Part shown: positions 13,602 through 22,230 of the stretch, piece after piece
Layout of the letters: every line of letters begins with the position of its first letter
Position numbering within the stretch: the stretch's first letter is position 1
Assembly: GCA_021152595.1 (NCBI GenBank)
Contig: JAGKVC010000033.1
Span: 1-22,817 of the forward strand
DNA from: Clostridia bacterium
GTDB lineage: Bacteria > Bacillota > Clostridia > Oscillospirales > Ruminococcaceae
Length of the DNA stretch: 22,817 bases
Direction of reading: 5' to 3'
The notes under the pieces: generated by a model
What the model was told of the DNA's origin: nothing
The model's input: only the letters and a program-made list of their open reading frames with translations
Databases searched by the model: none
Translations under genes and position numbers: made by a program

Positions 13602-16415
13602 TCAGCCGGTCTCAGTATTCCATTCCAGAATATAACCGTAATCCTTCAGATAGCCAAGAGGGAAGAAAGAAGAAAATGTTTCGTGGTGTACCTTCCACAG
13701 TCCGAATTCAGGATCATCTGTGCCGCTTCCGCGGTAGAGATCCACAAAATCGCCGCAAAGGTGATCGTTCGTGCAGCCATGACCTTCCGCAAAATAGGTG
13801 AAGCCGGTATCCTCATCCTCGATCGCCCAGTAGAGATCCGTTTCGTCAATCGAAAATACCTGTCCGCCGGTAATATAAGCCGTCTTTTCGCCGTAAGCCA
13901 AAAGCTGTTCCAATGCGCCCTGCTCCTCAAATGTTTCAACGGCGACCGGATACGGATTCTGCGAAAAGAGAACGCGCCACCAGCGGGTGTTTCCGGAAGT
14001 CGGAAAATCATAGATCGCATAAGTATGCCCGTTATACCGCATCCATGCTTTCGGCGGCAGCGGAATTCCGACCGCCAGCATGAATTCGTCGAGATGATCG
14101 GTATGGATTTCCGGACCGGTTTGCGCCGGCGGTGCATCATCCTTCAAAACATCCTGATATGCGATGATATCCGAGGCATCGTCATCCTCGCAAACAGTCA
14201 GTATGCCGCAGTCAACGGTCTGATGCGCTTTCACTTTCATTCTGCCGGTTTGTTTTCCTTTGTATCCGTTTTTCTCGATGCCGTATTTGATATAGTATTC
14301 CCCGGGCGGAACCGGTATGCAGAATGCGCTGCGGTCATTCGCCTGAACCATATATCTGTCTCCGGTATGAATGCCGTCCGTGCGCACAGCAACGATGCTG
14401 AAATACTCGTTATCTTTGACAGGATTTTCATGGTCTTGATCGTCTTTTTCTTCCTCCCATTGCACGCTTCCAGCGAATGCGCCGTTTTCCGGATCTTTGT
14501 CACGGCCGCTGCCGTAGACTTCATACGCGGTCCGGACAGCTTGTTCGACATCCAGCAGCCGGTAGTTATCTGAATCGCTGATTATACCGATCCCGCCGTC
14601 GGTGCCGTATTGATTGCTCGTATAGATACAGCCGGGTTTTGCTGTCTCGCAAAGGATCTGCTTCACCTGCGCACCTGTCAGGTCTCTGTTGACCGACCAA
14701 ACCAGTGCCGCCGTACCGGTGACCTGCGGTGCAGCCATAGATGTTCCCGATTCATATTCATAGTTGTTTCTGGGAAAGGTGGAATAAATCATCGTCCCGT
14801 TTGCAGCCTGCTGGAATGTTGTATGATCATAATCGTAATCGATCGCCTTTCCGCCCGGTGCAAACAGATCCACACGGATTCCTGCATTGGAATACCCCGC
14901 CAGCATCGGAACTGCGCCATGTTCTTTCGGCGTTCCAGGTCTCGGCTCAACCGCACCGACAACCACAATCCGCCGGAATACCTCCGGATAGTCTTCTTCT
15001 GCGATCATATTGATTGTACTGTTATACCGGCTTTCATAGGGCATCCCGTACGGGCGCGGATAATCCAGCATTTTCAGATCGCCTTCTTCTTTATACTTTC
15101 CGCCGCTTCCGAGATTTCCGGCTGAGCTGACCAGCACAAAATCATAGCCTGCATCCAGCAAGCGCTGATAGAACGCGCCAACCTTCTTTGCCTCCCTTTC
15201 CCACGGCTCAAAAAAGGAAATATCGCAGAATATTTTCCGAATGCTCTCGGTGGCTTCTGACGGTACTGACAGACCCATTTCCTTTAACCGCTTCCGGATT
15301 CTTTCATATGACCCCGGCTCATTGGAATTCCAGCCGAGTCCCTGACTGATATTGATGACCTTCACGCCCTGCACAACCAGCGTGGAGACAGACATCATCC
15401 AGCCGATATTGCTCGAAAACATATGCCAGTCTTCATTTTCATCATACTCAGGTCTCTCGGTCGTATAACCGTATAAATAGCCCTGTGATCCATACGGATA
15501 TACGCCGGAGATGCCGCATTTGCTGTTTGCCGCGATGATTCCCGCAACATGCGTTCCGTGTGTGTCACCCGCATCGCCTGCGTCGGGCGAGGGCAGAATC
15601 CTTGCAAAATGCAGACTTTCATGCACATGATCAAAATGCGAATCAACCAGGCCGACTTTGACCGGCGAAACAGGTATTTCCTGCACATATTTCCATGCAC
15701 GGTAGCAGTTGATCATTTCCTTATCCCATGTGATGCCGCGTACATCATATTCCGGATAGTCCATTGCATCCGTGCTGTTTGCCGCGGCATCGCCGGAGAC
15801 CTTCGCACCGTAATAGAATCCTCCGACGCCCTCCTGATAGGCAGAGACATCATCAGAATCTGTGAAATTCAGCCAGTCCGGGTAGGCATCCGCGACTGTC
15901 GGATTCTCGCACAATTTCTGACACAGTGCATCTATTTCTTCATATGAAACAGTACGCTGAAGGCGCATCTGATAGGTATCGGCAATTGTGATCTCGCCGA
16001 CAATTTCAGCGCCGATCTGTTCTGCGAGTGAATCTATCACGCTGCGGGAAGTTCCGCTTTCCGCTACCGCAATGATTTCATTATCCACATAGGCTTCGCC
16101 GGTCTCCGCAACAGTAAAATGCGCAGGAGAGGGCTGTGAATAATACATTTTGCCGTATTGCTCCGGCATTTGCAGCTCCAGCTTGTCGCCTTCCGTGACA
16201 AATTCCATATCTGAGTCATCTGCTTGTACTGCGGACAATGCTCTGAGCTTTTCGATTGCACGGTCGCTTTTCATTTTGGCCAGTATGGGGAGCGCCCAAG
16301 AGCCGATGAATACTGCCAGCATTGTGATCCCGCAGCCGAAACAGCATCCGCGGTGTTTTTTCCCGGGGTTCAGTCTGTTTGCCATAATTAATAATGTGCT
16401 GACGGTGATCGGCAC
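13602..16415 (-). CDS. Membrane-anchored subtilisin-like (S8) serine protease, 937 aa
   Basis: The GTG at 16415 is supported by GGAGG 5 bases upstream. A basic, Cys-rich stretch (KKHRGCCFGCG) leads into one hydrophobic anchor near residues 28-46. An inhibitor-like propeptide region lies near 108-180, the S8 domain near 250-620, and an accessory region of about 310 residues follows. The triad is visible: Asp258 in KVGLVDSHFD, His286 in DTHGTHVAG and Ser559 in YESGTSMAAPQ, with Asn434 in SSAGN as the oxyanion residue. The Asp motif is VDSHF where D-S/T-G is usual. The long insertion near 310-420 is unusual. The C-terminal region has a carboxypeptidase-regulatory-like segment near 668-720. It probably acts outside the membrane; the substrate is unknown. 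Confidence 0.85.
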   Translation of the reverse strand: MPITVSTLLIMANRLNPGKKHRGCCFGCGITMLAVFIGSWALPILAKMKSDRAIEKLRALSAVQADDSDMEFVTEGDKLELQMPEQYGKMYYSQPSPAHFTVAETGEAYVDNEIIAVAESGTSRSVIDSLAEQIGAEIVGEITIADTYQMRLQRTVSYEEIDALCQKLCENPTVADAYPDWLNFTDSDDVSAYQEGVGGFYYGAKVSGDAAANSTDAMDYPEYDVRGITWDKEMINCYRAWKYVQEIPVSPVKVGLVDSHFDHVHESLHFARILPSPDAGDAGDTHGTHVAGIIAANSKCGISGVYPYGSQGYLYGYTTERPEYDENEDWHMFSSNIGWMMSVSTLVVQGVKVINISQGLGWNSNEPGSYERIRKRLKEMGLSVPSEATESIRKIFCDISFFEPWEREAKKVGAFYQRLLDAGYDFVLVSSAGNLGSGGKYKEEGDLKMLDYPRPYGMPYESRYNSTINMIAEEDYPEVFRRIVVVGAVEPRPGTPKEHGAVPMLAGYSNAGIRVDLFAPGGKAIDYDYDHTTFQQAANGTMIYSTFPRNNYEYESGTSMAAPQVTGTAALVWSVNRDLTGAQVKQILCETAKPGCIYTSNQYGTDGGIGIISDSDNYRLLDVEQAVRTAYEVYGSGRDKDPENGAFAGSVQWEEEKDDQDHENPVKDNEYFSIVAVRTDGIHTGDRYMVQANDRSAFCIPVPPGEYYIKYGIEKNGYKGKQTGRMKVKAHQTVDCGILTVCEDDDASDIIAYQDVLKDDAPPAQTGPEIHTDHLDEFMLAVGIPLPPKAWMRYNGHTYAIYDFPTSGNTRWWRVLFSQNPYPVAVETFEEQGALEQLLAYGEKTAYITGGQVFSIDETDLYWAIEDEDTGFTYFAEGHGCTNDHLCGDFVDLYRGSGTDDPEFGLWKVHHETFSSFFPLGYLKDYGYILEWNTETG

Positions 16416-16570
16416 ATATTCCTCCGTTTCTGTTTTCTGTTTTTATATTACCATATCCGCTTTCAAAAAGCAATTGTTTTACAAAAAGATTGGCGGAATC
16501 GCCTTCCTGCCTATTATATGCTTGAGAAAAACGATTGATTCTATCTATAATTAACATGACAAATATAAAG

Positions 16571-16608
16571 CCCTCTCGTCAGAAGCGATATCACTTCTTT
16601 TGAGAGGG
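16571..16608. other. Hairpin between divergent genes
   Basis: CCCTCTC and GAGAGGG pair, with an inner AGAAG/CTTCT. It lies between the divergent subtilase and GNAT genes, where no transcript should end. Leftward it is followed by CTTTATATTTG. It may be a terminator left from an earlier arrangement or a bidirectional insulator. Confidence 0.45.
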
Positions 16609-16657
16609 TGCATCTATTATCAGGCGAAGTAAATGTTTCGATTTTTCAAATATGCGA

Positions 16658-16686
16658 TTGAAAAGCAGGGCTGATTGTGGTATAAT
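16658..16686 (+). promoter_or_regulatory. Promoter of the GNAT gene
   Basis: TTGAAA (16658-16663), a 17-base spacer and TATAAT (16681-16686), about 60 bases before the start codon. Confidence 0.7.
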
Positions 16687-16745
16687 TGGTCATGTAAGAA
16701 TATGCGGGTTTTCCAGCAGATACGAAAAAACATAGGAGAACGATT

Positions 16746-17192
16746 ATGAGCAAAGATAACATTCGACCGATCACGATGGAGCATATTCAGCGATATGGCG
16801 ACATATATGCAAAAGCATTTTCGGGAGAGCCGTGGAATGATCCGTGGAAAACGGAAGATGCAGTCATCCATGTTCGGGAGTTGCTGGAGTCAAAGCAAGC
16901 CTACGGTCTTGAATACGTCCTTGACGGCAAGGCCGTCGGCTTTATCCTCGGAGCATCCATGCTGTTCCATTACGGCAGGACTTTTGAGATCAATGACCTT
17001 GCCGTTGATCCCGAATATCAGCGCAGAGGGATTGCAACGGAACTGCTTGAAAAGTGCCTTGCGGATATGAAAGCGCAGGGTATGGTGGGTGTTCACCTTA
17101 TTACCGCCGGAGAGGGCGTTCTGCCTGCGTTTTACGCAAAATACGGCTTCAAAAAGGAAACTGAGGTCATACTGATGGGAGCAGAATTGTAA
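16746..17192 (+). CDS. GNAT-family N-acetyltransferase, 148 aa
   Basis: ATAGGAGAACGATT precedes the ATG. The GNAT core is clear: INDLAVDPEYQRRGIATELL near residues 81-100, where QRRGIA is the acetyl-CoA pyrophosphate loop, and later PAFYAKYGFKKE near 127-138, the usual aromatic end of the fold. FSGEPWNDPW near 25-34 occurs in a common Firmicutes subgroup. The enzyme moves acetyl from acetyl-CoA to an amine; the acceptor cannot be told from sequence. The gene is monocistronic with its own promoter and appears complete. Confidence 0.85.
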   Translation: MSKDNIRPITMEHIQRYGDIYAKAFSGEPWNDPWKTEDAVIHVRELLESKQAYGLEYVLDGKAVGFILGASMLFHYGRTFEINDLAVDPEYQRRGIATELLEKCLADMKAQGMVGVHLITAGEGVLPAFYAKYGFKKETEVILMGAEL

Positions 17193-17202
17193 TCACAACG
17201 AT

Positions 17203-17331
17203 AGATGGAAGTCAAAGAGCATCACAGGGCGTGACTTTATGCGGAGAATGGGCTTGTCGGCTAACACTTTTTATCGCCGTGTCAGGGAGTATAAAGCGGA
17301 ACACGGGATCGCAGAGCCGACCTCTGCTTGA
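17203..17331 (+). pseudogene. C-terminal HTH remnant of a site-specific recombinase
   Basis: The frame reads RWKSKSITGRDFMRRMGLSA then NTFYRRVREYKAEHGIAEPT, ending at TGA 17329-17331. The pattern I-T-x-x-D-F-M-x-x-x-G-L-x-x-N-T-F-Y-R is that of the helix-turn-helix tail of small resolvase/invertase recombinases. No start codon or catalytic domain precedes it; the GNAT gene ends 10 bases earlier. It is a scrap of a former mobile element. Confidence 0.55.
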
Positions 17332-17405
17332 AAGCACTCTCAGACGAACGGAAAAGCCCCTCAGAGCCGTCCGAGCCTGCGGAGCGGAAACTTAACCACA
17401 TAAAA

Positions 17406-17441
17406 ACACCCTCAAAACGCTTGTAAACGCTTTGAGGGTGT
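17406..17441 (-). terminator. Intrinsic terminator after the 17475 hydrolase
   Basis: The 11-bp arms ACACCCTCAAA and TTTGAGGGTGT, with an inner GCG pairing, are followed leftward by TTTTTATG. It also caps rightward transcripts from the GNAT gene, although without a T-run on that side. Confidence 0.8.
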
Positions 17442-17474
17442 GCTTTGAAATCAAAATTAGATCGTTTTGGGTGT

Positions 17475-18470
17475 TCATAGCCTTTCGACGATTGGTATTA
17501 CATTCTTTTCAATGAAATCCACACGGTCGAATATCCTCGGTTTAAATGTGCCTGTTACACCGACTGAAATACTCTTTTCGGGATTGACATAGATAATATT
17601 GCCGCCGTCACCGATAGCTGCAAATATCGGTTTATCCTTATACGGTCTGTACCACAGATAGCAATACTCCATATTGCCAAACATCTCACCAAGCTGCAAT
17701 TTTGGCGAAGTCATCTGACCTATCCATTCATTTGAGACAATTCGCTTATCGTGATAAACACCACCGTTTATCAGCATCCACCCTATCTTCGCCATATCAT
17801 AAGCCGAGAGTGTCAGCCCCCATCCTGCGGTAACGGTATTCTGCGGATCGGAGTACCACTCATTTCCACGGGGGTTCTTATTCATCAGGAAATCAAACTG
17901 ATCTTCCTTACTGCTTTCACCGTGTATCTTGTGTTCGGGGATACCCATAGGCGCAAAGAGATATCTGTTTGCAAAGTCTATGCACTTCATACCCGATGCG
18001 TTTTCGATCACACCTGCGAGTATCTGTATACCAAGCGTCGCATACTGAAATTCACCTGTTATTCCCGATCTTCCACCGAGCAGATCAAGTGCCGCCTTCG
18101 TCCAGTCGTCTGAGGTGCAGACCTTTGTCCACGGCTCTGAACGATATTTGTATGGTGCGGTCATTGTCAGCAAATGCTCAAGGGTGACATTATAGATGGT
18201 CTTTTCGCCCCGCTTCACGGTGTACTCTGGGAAAAAGTCCAGCACTTTCTGATCTGTGCTTTTGATAAAGCCCTTGTCAACGGCGATCCCTGCAAGCAAA
18301 GCCATCACCCCCTTAGTGACAGACATTACATTTACAGCACTGTCAATCTGAAAACCGTGCCAATTGTCGCTGTATACCATCTCACCGTTTCTGACAGCGC
18401 ATATCTGACAGATATTGCTCTCGTTTCCCGTGCTTTCTTCTACATACTTATGAAGTTCGTTCTTTGTCAT
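17475..18470 (-). CDS. Serine hydrolase of the beta-lactamase/PBP fold, 331 aa
   Basis: GGAGGTATGTT precedes the ATG. The catalytic SxxK is Ser50-Val-Thr-Lys53 in NVMSVTKGVMALLAGIAVDKG, followed by the family's DYFPEY-like and LEHLLTMTA blocks and by SAYDMAKIGWMLINGG near 226-241. There is no signal peptide, so it is probably cytosolic. This class (Pfam Beta-lactamase, AmpC/EstB-like) mostly contains esterases and peptidases; antibiotic hydrolysis should not be assumed. It is transcribed alone from the promoter at 18528-18556, which overlaps a strong dyad, and ends at the terminator at 17406-17441. Confidence 0.8.
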   Translation of the reverse strand: MTKNELHKYVEESTGNESNICQICAVRNGEMVYSDNWHGFQIDSAVNVMSVTKGVMALLAGIAVDKGFIKSTDQKVLDFFPEYTVKRGEKTIYNVTLEHLLTMTAPYKYRSEPWTKVCTSDDWTKAALDLLGGRSGITGEFQYATLGIQILAGVIENASGMKCIDFANRYLFAPMGIPEHKIHGESSKEDQFDFLMNKNPRGNEWYSDPQNTVTAGWGLTLSAYDMAKIGWMLINGGVYHDKRIVSNEWIGQMTSPKLQLGEMFGNMEYCYLWYRPYKDKPIFAAIGDGGNIIYVNPEKSISVGVTGTFKPRIFDRVDFIEKNVIPIVERL

Positions 18471-18492
18471 AACATACCTCCGACAATAAGTT

Positions 18493-18520
18493 CTGTATAT
18501 TCGATCGAAGTTTCATACAG
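18493..18520. promoter_or_regulatory. Dyad operator candidate at the 18470 gene promoter
   Basis: The perfect arms CTGTAT (18493-18498) and ATACAG (18515-18520) flank the palindrome TTCGATCGAA (18500-18509). The dyad starts immediately after the -10 box, over the predicted transcription start, where a bound repressor would block initiation. No regulator for it was identified in the window. Confidence 0.5.
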
Positions 18521-18527
18521 TATCTAT

Positions 18528-18556
18528 ATTGTATCAAATCAAATTTTTAATGTCAA
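18528..18556 (-). promoter_or_regulatory. Promoter of the 17475-18470 hydrolase
   Basis: TTGACA (18556-18551), a 17-base spacer and TACAAT (18533-18528), read leftward: a near-consensus housekeeping promoter. Confidence 0.75.
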
Positions 18557-18608
18557 CAGCTATTAAAAAATTGACAGGATCCTGCAAATGCCTGTATGAA
18601 AAGAAAAA

Positions 18609-18643
18609 GCCCTCAGAAACGCTTACGGAGCATTTCCGAGAGC
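18609..18643 (-). terminator. Intrinsic terminator after the 18748 hydrolase
   Basis: Leftward, GCTCTCGGAAATGC pairs with GCGTTTCTGAGGGC (with G-U pairs) and TTTTTC follows. Confidence 0.8.
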
Positions 18644-18747
18644 TTGCAGTTATTCGTTCCAATAGGGTTTGTGACCGTTGTGGTATGCGCCACAATGCCT
18701 GATAGGACTTGTGCGGAACGGGTTAGAGGTGCGCCAATAGACTACGG

Positions 18748-20259
18748 TCATTTGAACTTCTTGACAGTAAAGTACCGAGTAACACTTGAAATGATCATCA
18801 TAAGGATCATCACACTCAGCACGGCAAATGCGATCAGGAAAGAGTACGGAAACCACACACCGATCATTTTGTAGCTTGCAAAGCCATAACCTGCGATGCT
18901 GACTGCTATTCTGGGGAGCAGGGGGGTCAATACAAGCAGCGGCACCAGAATGCAACATTGTTTGCATAGTCTTTTCTTCTCTTTTGCAAGGTCTGTCTGC
19001 TTCTTGTCAAGGCGCTTTCTCTGCGTAAACATCATAAAAAGCACCAGAATAATACCGATCAAACCAACGATTGTGATACAAGACGATACCTTATCCACAG
19101 TCGAGCAAGGATCTAACAGTTCAAACTGTTCTCTGTTGATCTGTTCGCCCTTCATGACTTGATAAAGTGAGTTGCCTGCATAATCTGCTATGAATGTCCA
19201 CACGTTTGAAACGGAGAAAATGCCGATGTCCCGTTCTTTATCGACAAGAATGAAAGAGCTGAAATTTGCGTTCGTTCCCGTGTGATACAAAAAGCCGTCA
19301 TAATCTATCCATCCGTTATACTGTACCATACCGTTACCCATGTCGATCTTGTACACATCGGGAGCTTTTTGTGAAGCAGTAATAGCGTTTGTTAGTTTTT
19401 CCGGCAGCTCCAAATGTCCGAGCTGTGCTTCTATCCATAGCGACATATCCTTCGGTGTGGAACGCAGACCGCCGTCACCCGAAGTCAGCGAAAATTCAGG
19501 TTCATCGTATGGCCTAAGTTTCAGGAATAACCAGCGGTAGCCCTGTGTTGTCGGAATATGATATCCGCTGTGTATCATTCCGATCGGCTGCAATATTTCC
19601 TTTGTGACGTATTCTTCAAAGGGCTGACCGCTGACGGTTTCTGTGATATATGCAAGAATGTCATAGCCGAGATTACAGTATTCAAACCTCGTTTCGGGTT
19701 CATAGACAAGCTCGATGTTTTCGGCAATGTGGGCTATCTCCTCATTGGAAACTGTGTTGTCTTCGACCGGATACTGCATCATCGTTGTGTTGGAAATGCC
19801 CGAACAGTGTTCAAGAAGCTGCCATATCTTCGTATCCTGCGATGCTCCGTTCCAAGTCACGTTCCACCACGGCAGGTAGTCCGATACGCTGTCCTCAACC
19901 GAGAGCTTACCCTCCTCCTGCAATAGAAATACAGACAGTGCAGTAAATGCTTTTGAGCATGAGCCGATGCCGAACACAGTGTCCTCAGTTACGAAAGTTT
20001 GCTCCTCGATATTGGCATATCCCCAATTCTTGAAACCGACCTCCGAGCCGTTCACCAAAGTAACGGCAAGTCCGGGCGGATCATCTTTCTCTATTTTTTC
20101 TTCAACAAAAGCACTCCACTCCGTATTATCCAAGACGGTATCCGCAGCAGATGCCTGAAGCGGTGCTGCGATCAGAATAGGCAGCGTAAGAGTTACTGCT
20201 ATTGCTTTCAGTATGAAATTTCTGATCATCAAGTATACTCTATTTCCTTCATAACTCAT
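18748..20259 (-). CDS. Exported serine hydrolase with C-terminal membrane helices, 503 aa
   Basis: A signal peptide (hydrophobic about residues 15-32, likely cut after LQASA near 38) is followed by a class C beta-lactamase-fold domain: SxxK at Ser100-Cys-Ser-Lys103, YxN at Tyr194-Cys-Asn196, and HTG at 326-328. Three hydrophobic helices follow near residues 390-412, 438-456 and 468-494, with a charged RKRLDKKQ loop between the first two. The catalytic domain should lie outside the membrane, tethered by the tail. Such proteins may act on peptidoglycan or small esters. GAGGT lies 8 bases before the chosen ATG; an ATG 10 codons later has poorer spacing. The GT2 and TetR genes lie upstream in the same direction, and no clear promoter lies between. 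Confidence 0.8.
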   Translation of the reverse strand: MSYEGNRVYLMIRNFILKAIAVTLTLPILIAAPLQASAADTVLDNTEWSAFVEEKIEKDDPPGLAVTLVNGSEVGFKNWGYANIEEQTFVTEDTVFGIGSCSKAFTALSVFLLQEEGKLSVEDSVSDYLPWWNVTWNGASQDTKIWQLLEHCSGISNTTMMQYPVEDNTVSNEEIAHIAENIELVYEPETRFEYCNLGYDILAYITETVSGQPFEEYVTKEILQPIGMIHSGYHIPTTQGYRWLFLKLRPYDEPEFSLTSGDGGLRSTPKDMSLWIEAQLGHLELPEKLTNAITASQKAPDVYKIDMGNGMVQYNGWIDYDGFLYHTGTNANFSSFILVDKERDIGIFSVSNVWTFIADYAGNSLYQVMKGEQINREQFELLDPCSTVDKVSSCITIVGLIGIILVLFMMFTQRKRLDKKQTDLAKEKKRLCKQCCILVPLLVLTPLLPRIAVSIAGYGFASYKMIGVWFPYSFLIAFAVLSVMILMMIISSVTRYFTVKKFK

Positions 20260-20362
20260 AATTGTTTACCTCATAATCTTTCCGATTTTTATGAGCAAAA
20301 TGAGTGCTTACTGCAATAGCTCACTTTATCAGTTTCAGGCTCATCAATATATGATCACCTGT

Positions 20363-21094
20363 CTAACCGTTGTAATCATAAAACAGCTTATCAAACAGCT
20401 TGTCAAGCCCACGCTTGTCACCGAGGGCAGCCCTGATAAAAATGCCGATATTGCAGAGCATCAGCTTCAGATAGAGCCAGTCACCCATATCATCGTATTT
20501 TCTTGTGGAATTGATAAGTACGTTTTTATGCAGAACGGTATATTTCTTTCCTTTACGCTTACCATATGCTTTCAATAGCTTGGCAGTCGCAGCATCTTCC
20601 ATAGCTTTCTTTTCCACAAATCCGCCTATTGCCTGAAATGTTGATTTCTCAGCCCAGAAGATACCACAGTACAGTCCCGTGACAGCAAAAGACACTCTAC
20701 ACAGCAGATCATTCAGATACAGAGGGACAGAATATCGCTCAAAGCGGATCGGCGCTCCGCCGCCGATATATTTGCCTGTGTCCAGCAAAAAAGCGATCTC
20801 TTTCAGCGTTCCTTTTGTCATACGGTTATCGCAGTCTATGGTCACAATAATATCGCCAGTCGCATTAATGATCCCTGCGTTTCTGACCTTGGCAATACAC
20901 CTGTCACCGTTGGAAATGACCTTTACACCATGTTTCTCTGCGATCTCCGCAGTCCTGTCAGTACAGCGATTGCAGACAACGATGATCTCCACCTGACCGC
21001 CGTAATACTTTACGGCGGCTTTTATGGAACGGATACACCTTGCCACATATTTTTCCTCGTTATGGGCGGGAATAATAACCGAGATGCTTTTCAT
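20363..21094 (-). CDS. Family 2 glycosyltransferase, 243 aa
   Basis: It opens MKSISVIIPAHNEEKYVARC, the GT-A nucleotide-sugar-binding start. CNRCTDRTAEIA near residues 61-72, the metal-binding D-x-D in TIDCDNR near 95-101, and an ED pair in KKAMEDAATAKL near 166-177 complete the GT2 pattern. No membrane helix is clear, so it is cytosolic or peripheral. It would transfer a sugar to a lipid, protein or glycan acceptor that cannot be named. Its ATG overlaps the TetR stop by 4 bases, which indicates translational coupling and control by that regulator. Confidence 0.85.
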   Translation of the reverse strand: MKSISVIIPAHNEEKYVARCIRSIKAAVKYYGGQVEIIVVCNRCTDRTAEIAEKHGVKVISNGDRCIAKVRNAGIINATGDIIVTIDCDNRMTKGTLKEIAFLLDTGKYIGGGAPIRFERYSVPLYLNDLLCRVSFAVTGLYCGIFWAEKSTFQAIGGFVEKKAMEDAATAKLLKAYGKRKGKKYTVLHKNVLINSTRKYDDMGDWLYLKLMLCNIGIFIRAALGDKRGLDKLFDKLFYDYNG

Positions 21095-21711
21095 GATGAT
21101 GTTTCCCTCCGCAGATATATCTGTTTCCAGTGATCTATCATTTTCAGATAATCATGTTCCATATCATCGGCATTTAAGCTGCCATTGCTTATCTTTTCAA
21201 ATAAATAACCTTCACAGGCAAGATATATGTTCCTATATATCATTTCAAGGTCAAGACCTTCTATAAACTGATCAGGGGTAATGCTGATATTAGTAGTCTG
21301 ATAAGCAAATCTTGAATAGCTGTTTATAAAGTCCGAAACGTCCGCTTTTACCTCTGGTTCATTATCATAGTATGCTTTCAGTTCAAATATCACACATTCA
21401 GGGTATGAACGAAGCATATCGGTTATTGTCTTTAATGAATGTGTAAAAGCATCAAAAAAGTTCTCGCTGTCATAGCATCCTTGTTCTTTTATTCTTTGAC
21501 TCTTTATCTCAGCACAATATTGCAGAAGATACAGATAAAGCTCTTTTTTGTTCTTAAAATAATAGAATAAAAGAGATTTGCTTATCCCTGCTTCTGCTGC
21601 GATCTCATTTATAGGGCTTTTCTTGTATCCATATTGCGAGAATACACGCAGAGCAGCATTTATGATAGAGGTGCGCTTATCATCTGGCAAACTAAGAAAG
21701 CTGTTATTCAT
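21091..21711 (-). CDS. TetR-family transcriptional regulator, 206 aa
   Basis: The N-terminal helix-turn-helix is clear near residues 10-55: RTSIINAALRVFSQYGYKKS, INEIAAEAGISKSLLFYYF and KNKKELYLYLLQ. The remaining 150 residues are the variable ligand-binding part. The first gene of a probable operon with the GT2 and perhaps the exported hydrolase, it is likely autoregulated through the inverted repeat at 21724-21739. A run of eight Gs ends about 5 bases before the ATG as ribosome binding site (AAGGGGGGGGATAAT). The ligand is unknown. Confidence 0.85.
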   Translation of the reverse strand: MNNSFLSLPDDKRTSIINAALRVFSQYGYKKSPINEIAAEAGISKSLLFYYFKNKKELYLYLLQYCAEIKSQRIKEQGCYDSENFFDAFTHSLKTITDMLRSYPECVIFELKAYYDNEPEVKADVSDFINSYSRFAYQTTNISITPDQFIEGLDLEMIYRNIYLACEGYLFEKISNGSLNADDMEHDYLKMIDHWKQIYLRRETSS

Positions 21712-21723
21712 ATTATCCCCCCC

Positions 21724-21739
21724 TTGACCGCTTGGTCAA
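21724..21739. promoter_or_regulatory. TetR-type operator
   Basis: TTGACC-GCTT-GGTCAA is a perfect inverted repeat between the -10 box and the TetR start codon. A similar half-site (GACTGACCGTTTTTGAC) overlaps the spacer and -35 box. The position fits autorepression. Confidence 0.7.
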
Positions 21740-21743
21740 TTAA

Positions 21744-21772
21744 ATTATAACACGACTGACCGTTTTTGACAA
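21744..21772 (-). promoter_or_regulatory. Promoter of the TetR-GT2 operon
   Basis: TTGTCA (21772-21767), a 17-base spacer and TATAAT (21749-21744), read leftward. Confidence 0.75.
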
Positions 21773-21797
21773 GACCCTTTTCATAATTAAAAAAACA

Positions 21798-21831
21798 GGG
21801 CAATGCCTTCCACTCACGGAGGACATTGCCC
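21798..21831 (-). terminator. Intrinsic terminator after the 21853 gene
   Basis: GGGCAATG and CATTGCCC pair, followed leftward by TGTTTTTTTAATT. Rightward it is followed by TTTCC. Confidence 0.75.
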
Positions 21832-21852
21832 TTTCCTTATGTTATGATCGTA

Positions 21853-22083
21853 TTAGTCCTGAATTTCCTTCATCATAGTCGCACCGTCCTTAAATCCGAT
21901 CTTGTAGGCTAACCTCATCTCGGCAGCAGCGGTATCACTCACGCAGTCGAGAATTTTGTGGAATACATCGATCTGCTCCTCACTCAGCGAATTTTCAAAG
22001 GGGATACAGAGCTTGTTAAACTCGTCAGAAAACTCGGCGGCGTGAATATCGCCCTGCCGATAGTTGTAAAGTACATCAATCAT
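21853..22083 (-). CDS. Small helical protein, DUF6809-like, 76 aa
   Basis: AAAGGACG precedes the ATG. The sequence is fully helical, with SEEQIDVFHKILDCVSDTAA and the ending AYKIGFKDGATMMKEI, which resembles the E/A-x-x-x-G-F-x-x-G-x-x-M motif of small proteins (DUF6809 type) common on Clostridia plasmids and integrative elements. No function is known. It has its own promoter, a leader of about 110 bases with a GTTGC...GCAAC hairpin, and a terminator, so it is an intact single-gene unit. Confidence 0.6.
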   Translation of the reverse strand: MIDVLYNYRQGDIHAAEFSDEFNKLCIPFENSLSEEQIDVFHKILDCVSDTAAAEMRLAYKIGFKDGATMMKEIQD

Positions 22084-22201
22084 CGTTATTTCGTCCTTTC
22101 AGTTTTTTGTAAAACCAATCGTCCGATTAACAAATATTCCGTTGATAAGGTGTTGCCTACGGCACAGCAACTTTCAAGACTATTCTTTGGGTTTCAATTA
22201 T

Positions 22202-22230
22202 ATTATACCATACCGGCTCCACAAAATCAA
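22202..22230 (-). promoter_or_regulatory. Promoter of the small 21853 gene
   Basis: TTGATT (22230-22225), a 17-base spacer and TATAAT (22207-22202), read leftward. Confidence 0.65.

Noticed and set aside
13683..14573. 296-codon plus-strand frame opposite the subtilase
   Set aside because: It is antisense to a gene with a clear catalytic triad, has no ribosome binding site and looks like a shadow of its codon bias. Other long antisense frames over the subtilase and hydrolases were dropped for the same reason.
17475..20259. Two beta-lactamase resistance genes
   Set aside because: They have the fold and SxxK motif, but this family is dominated by esterases and peptidases, and nothing specific to drug hydrolysis is visible.
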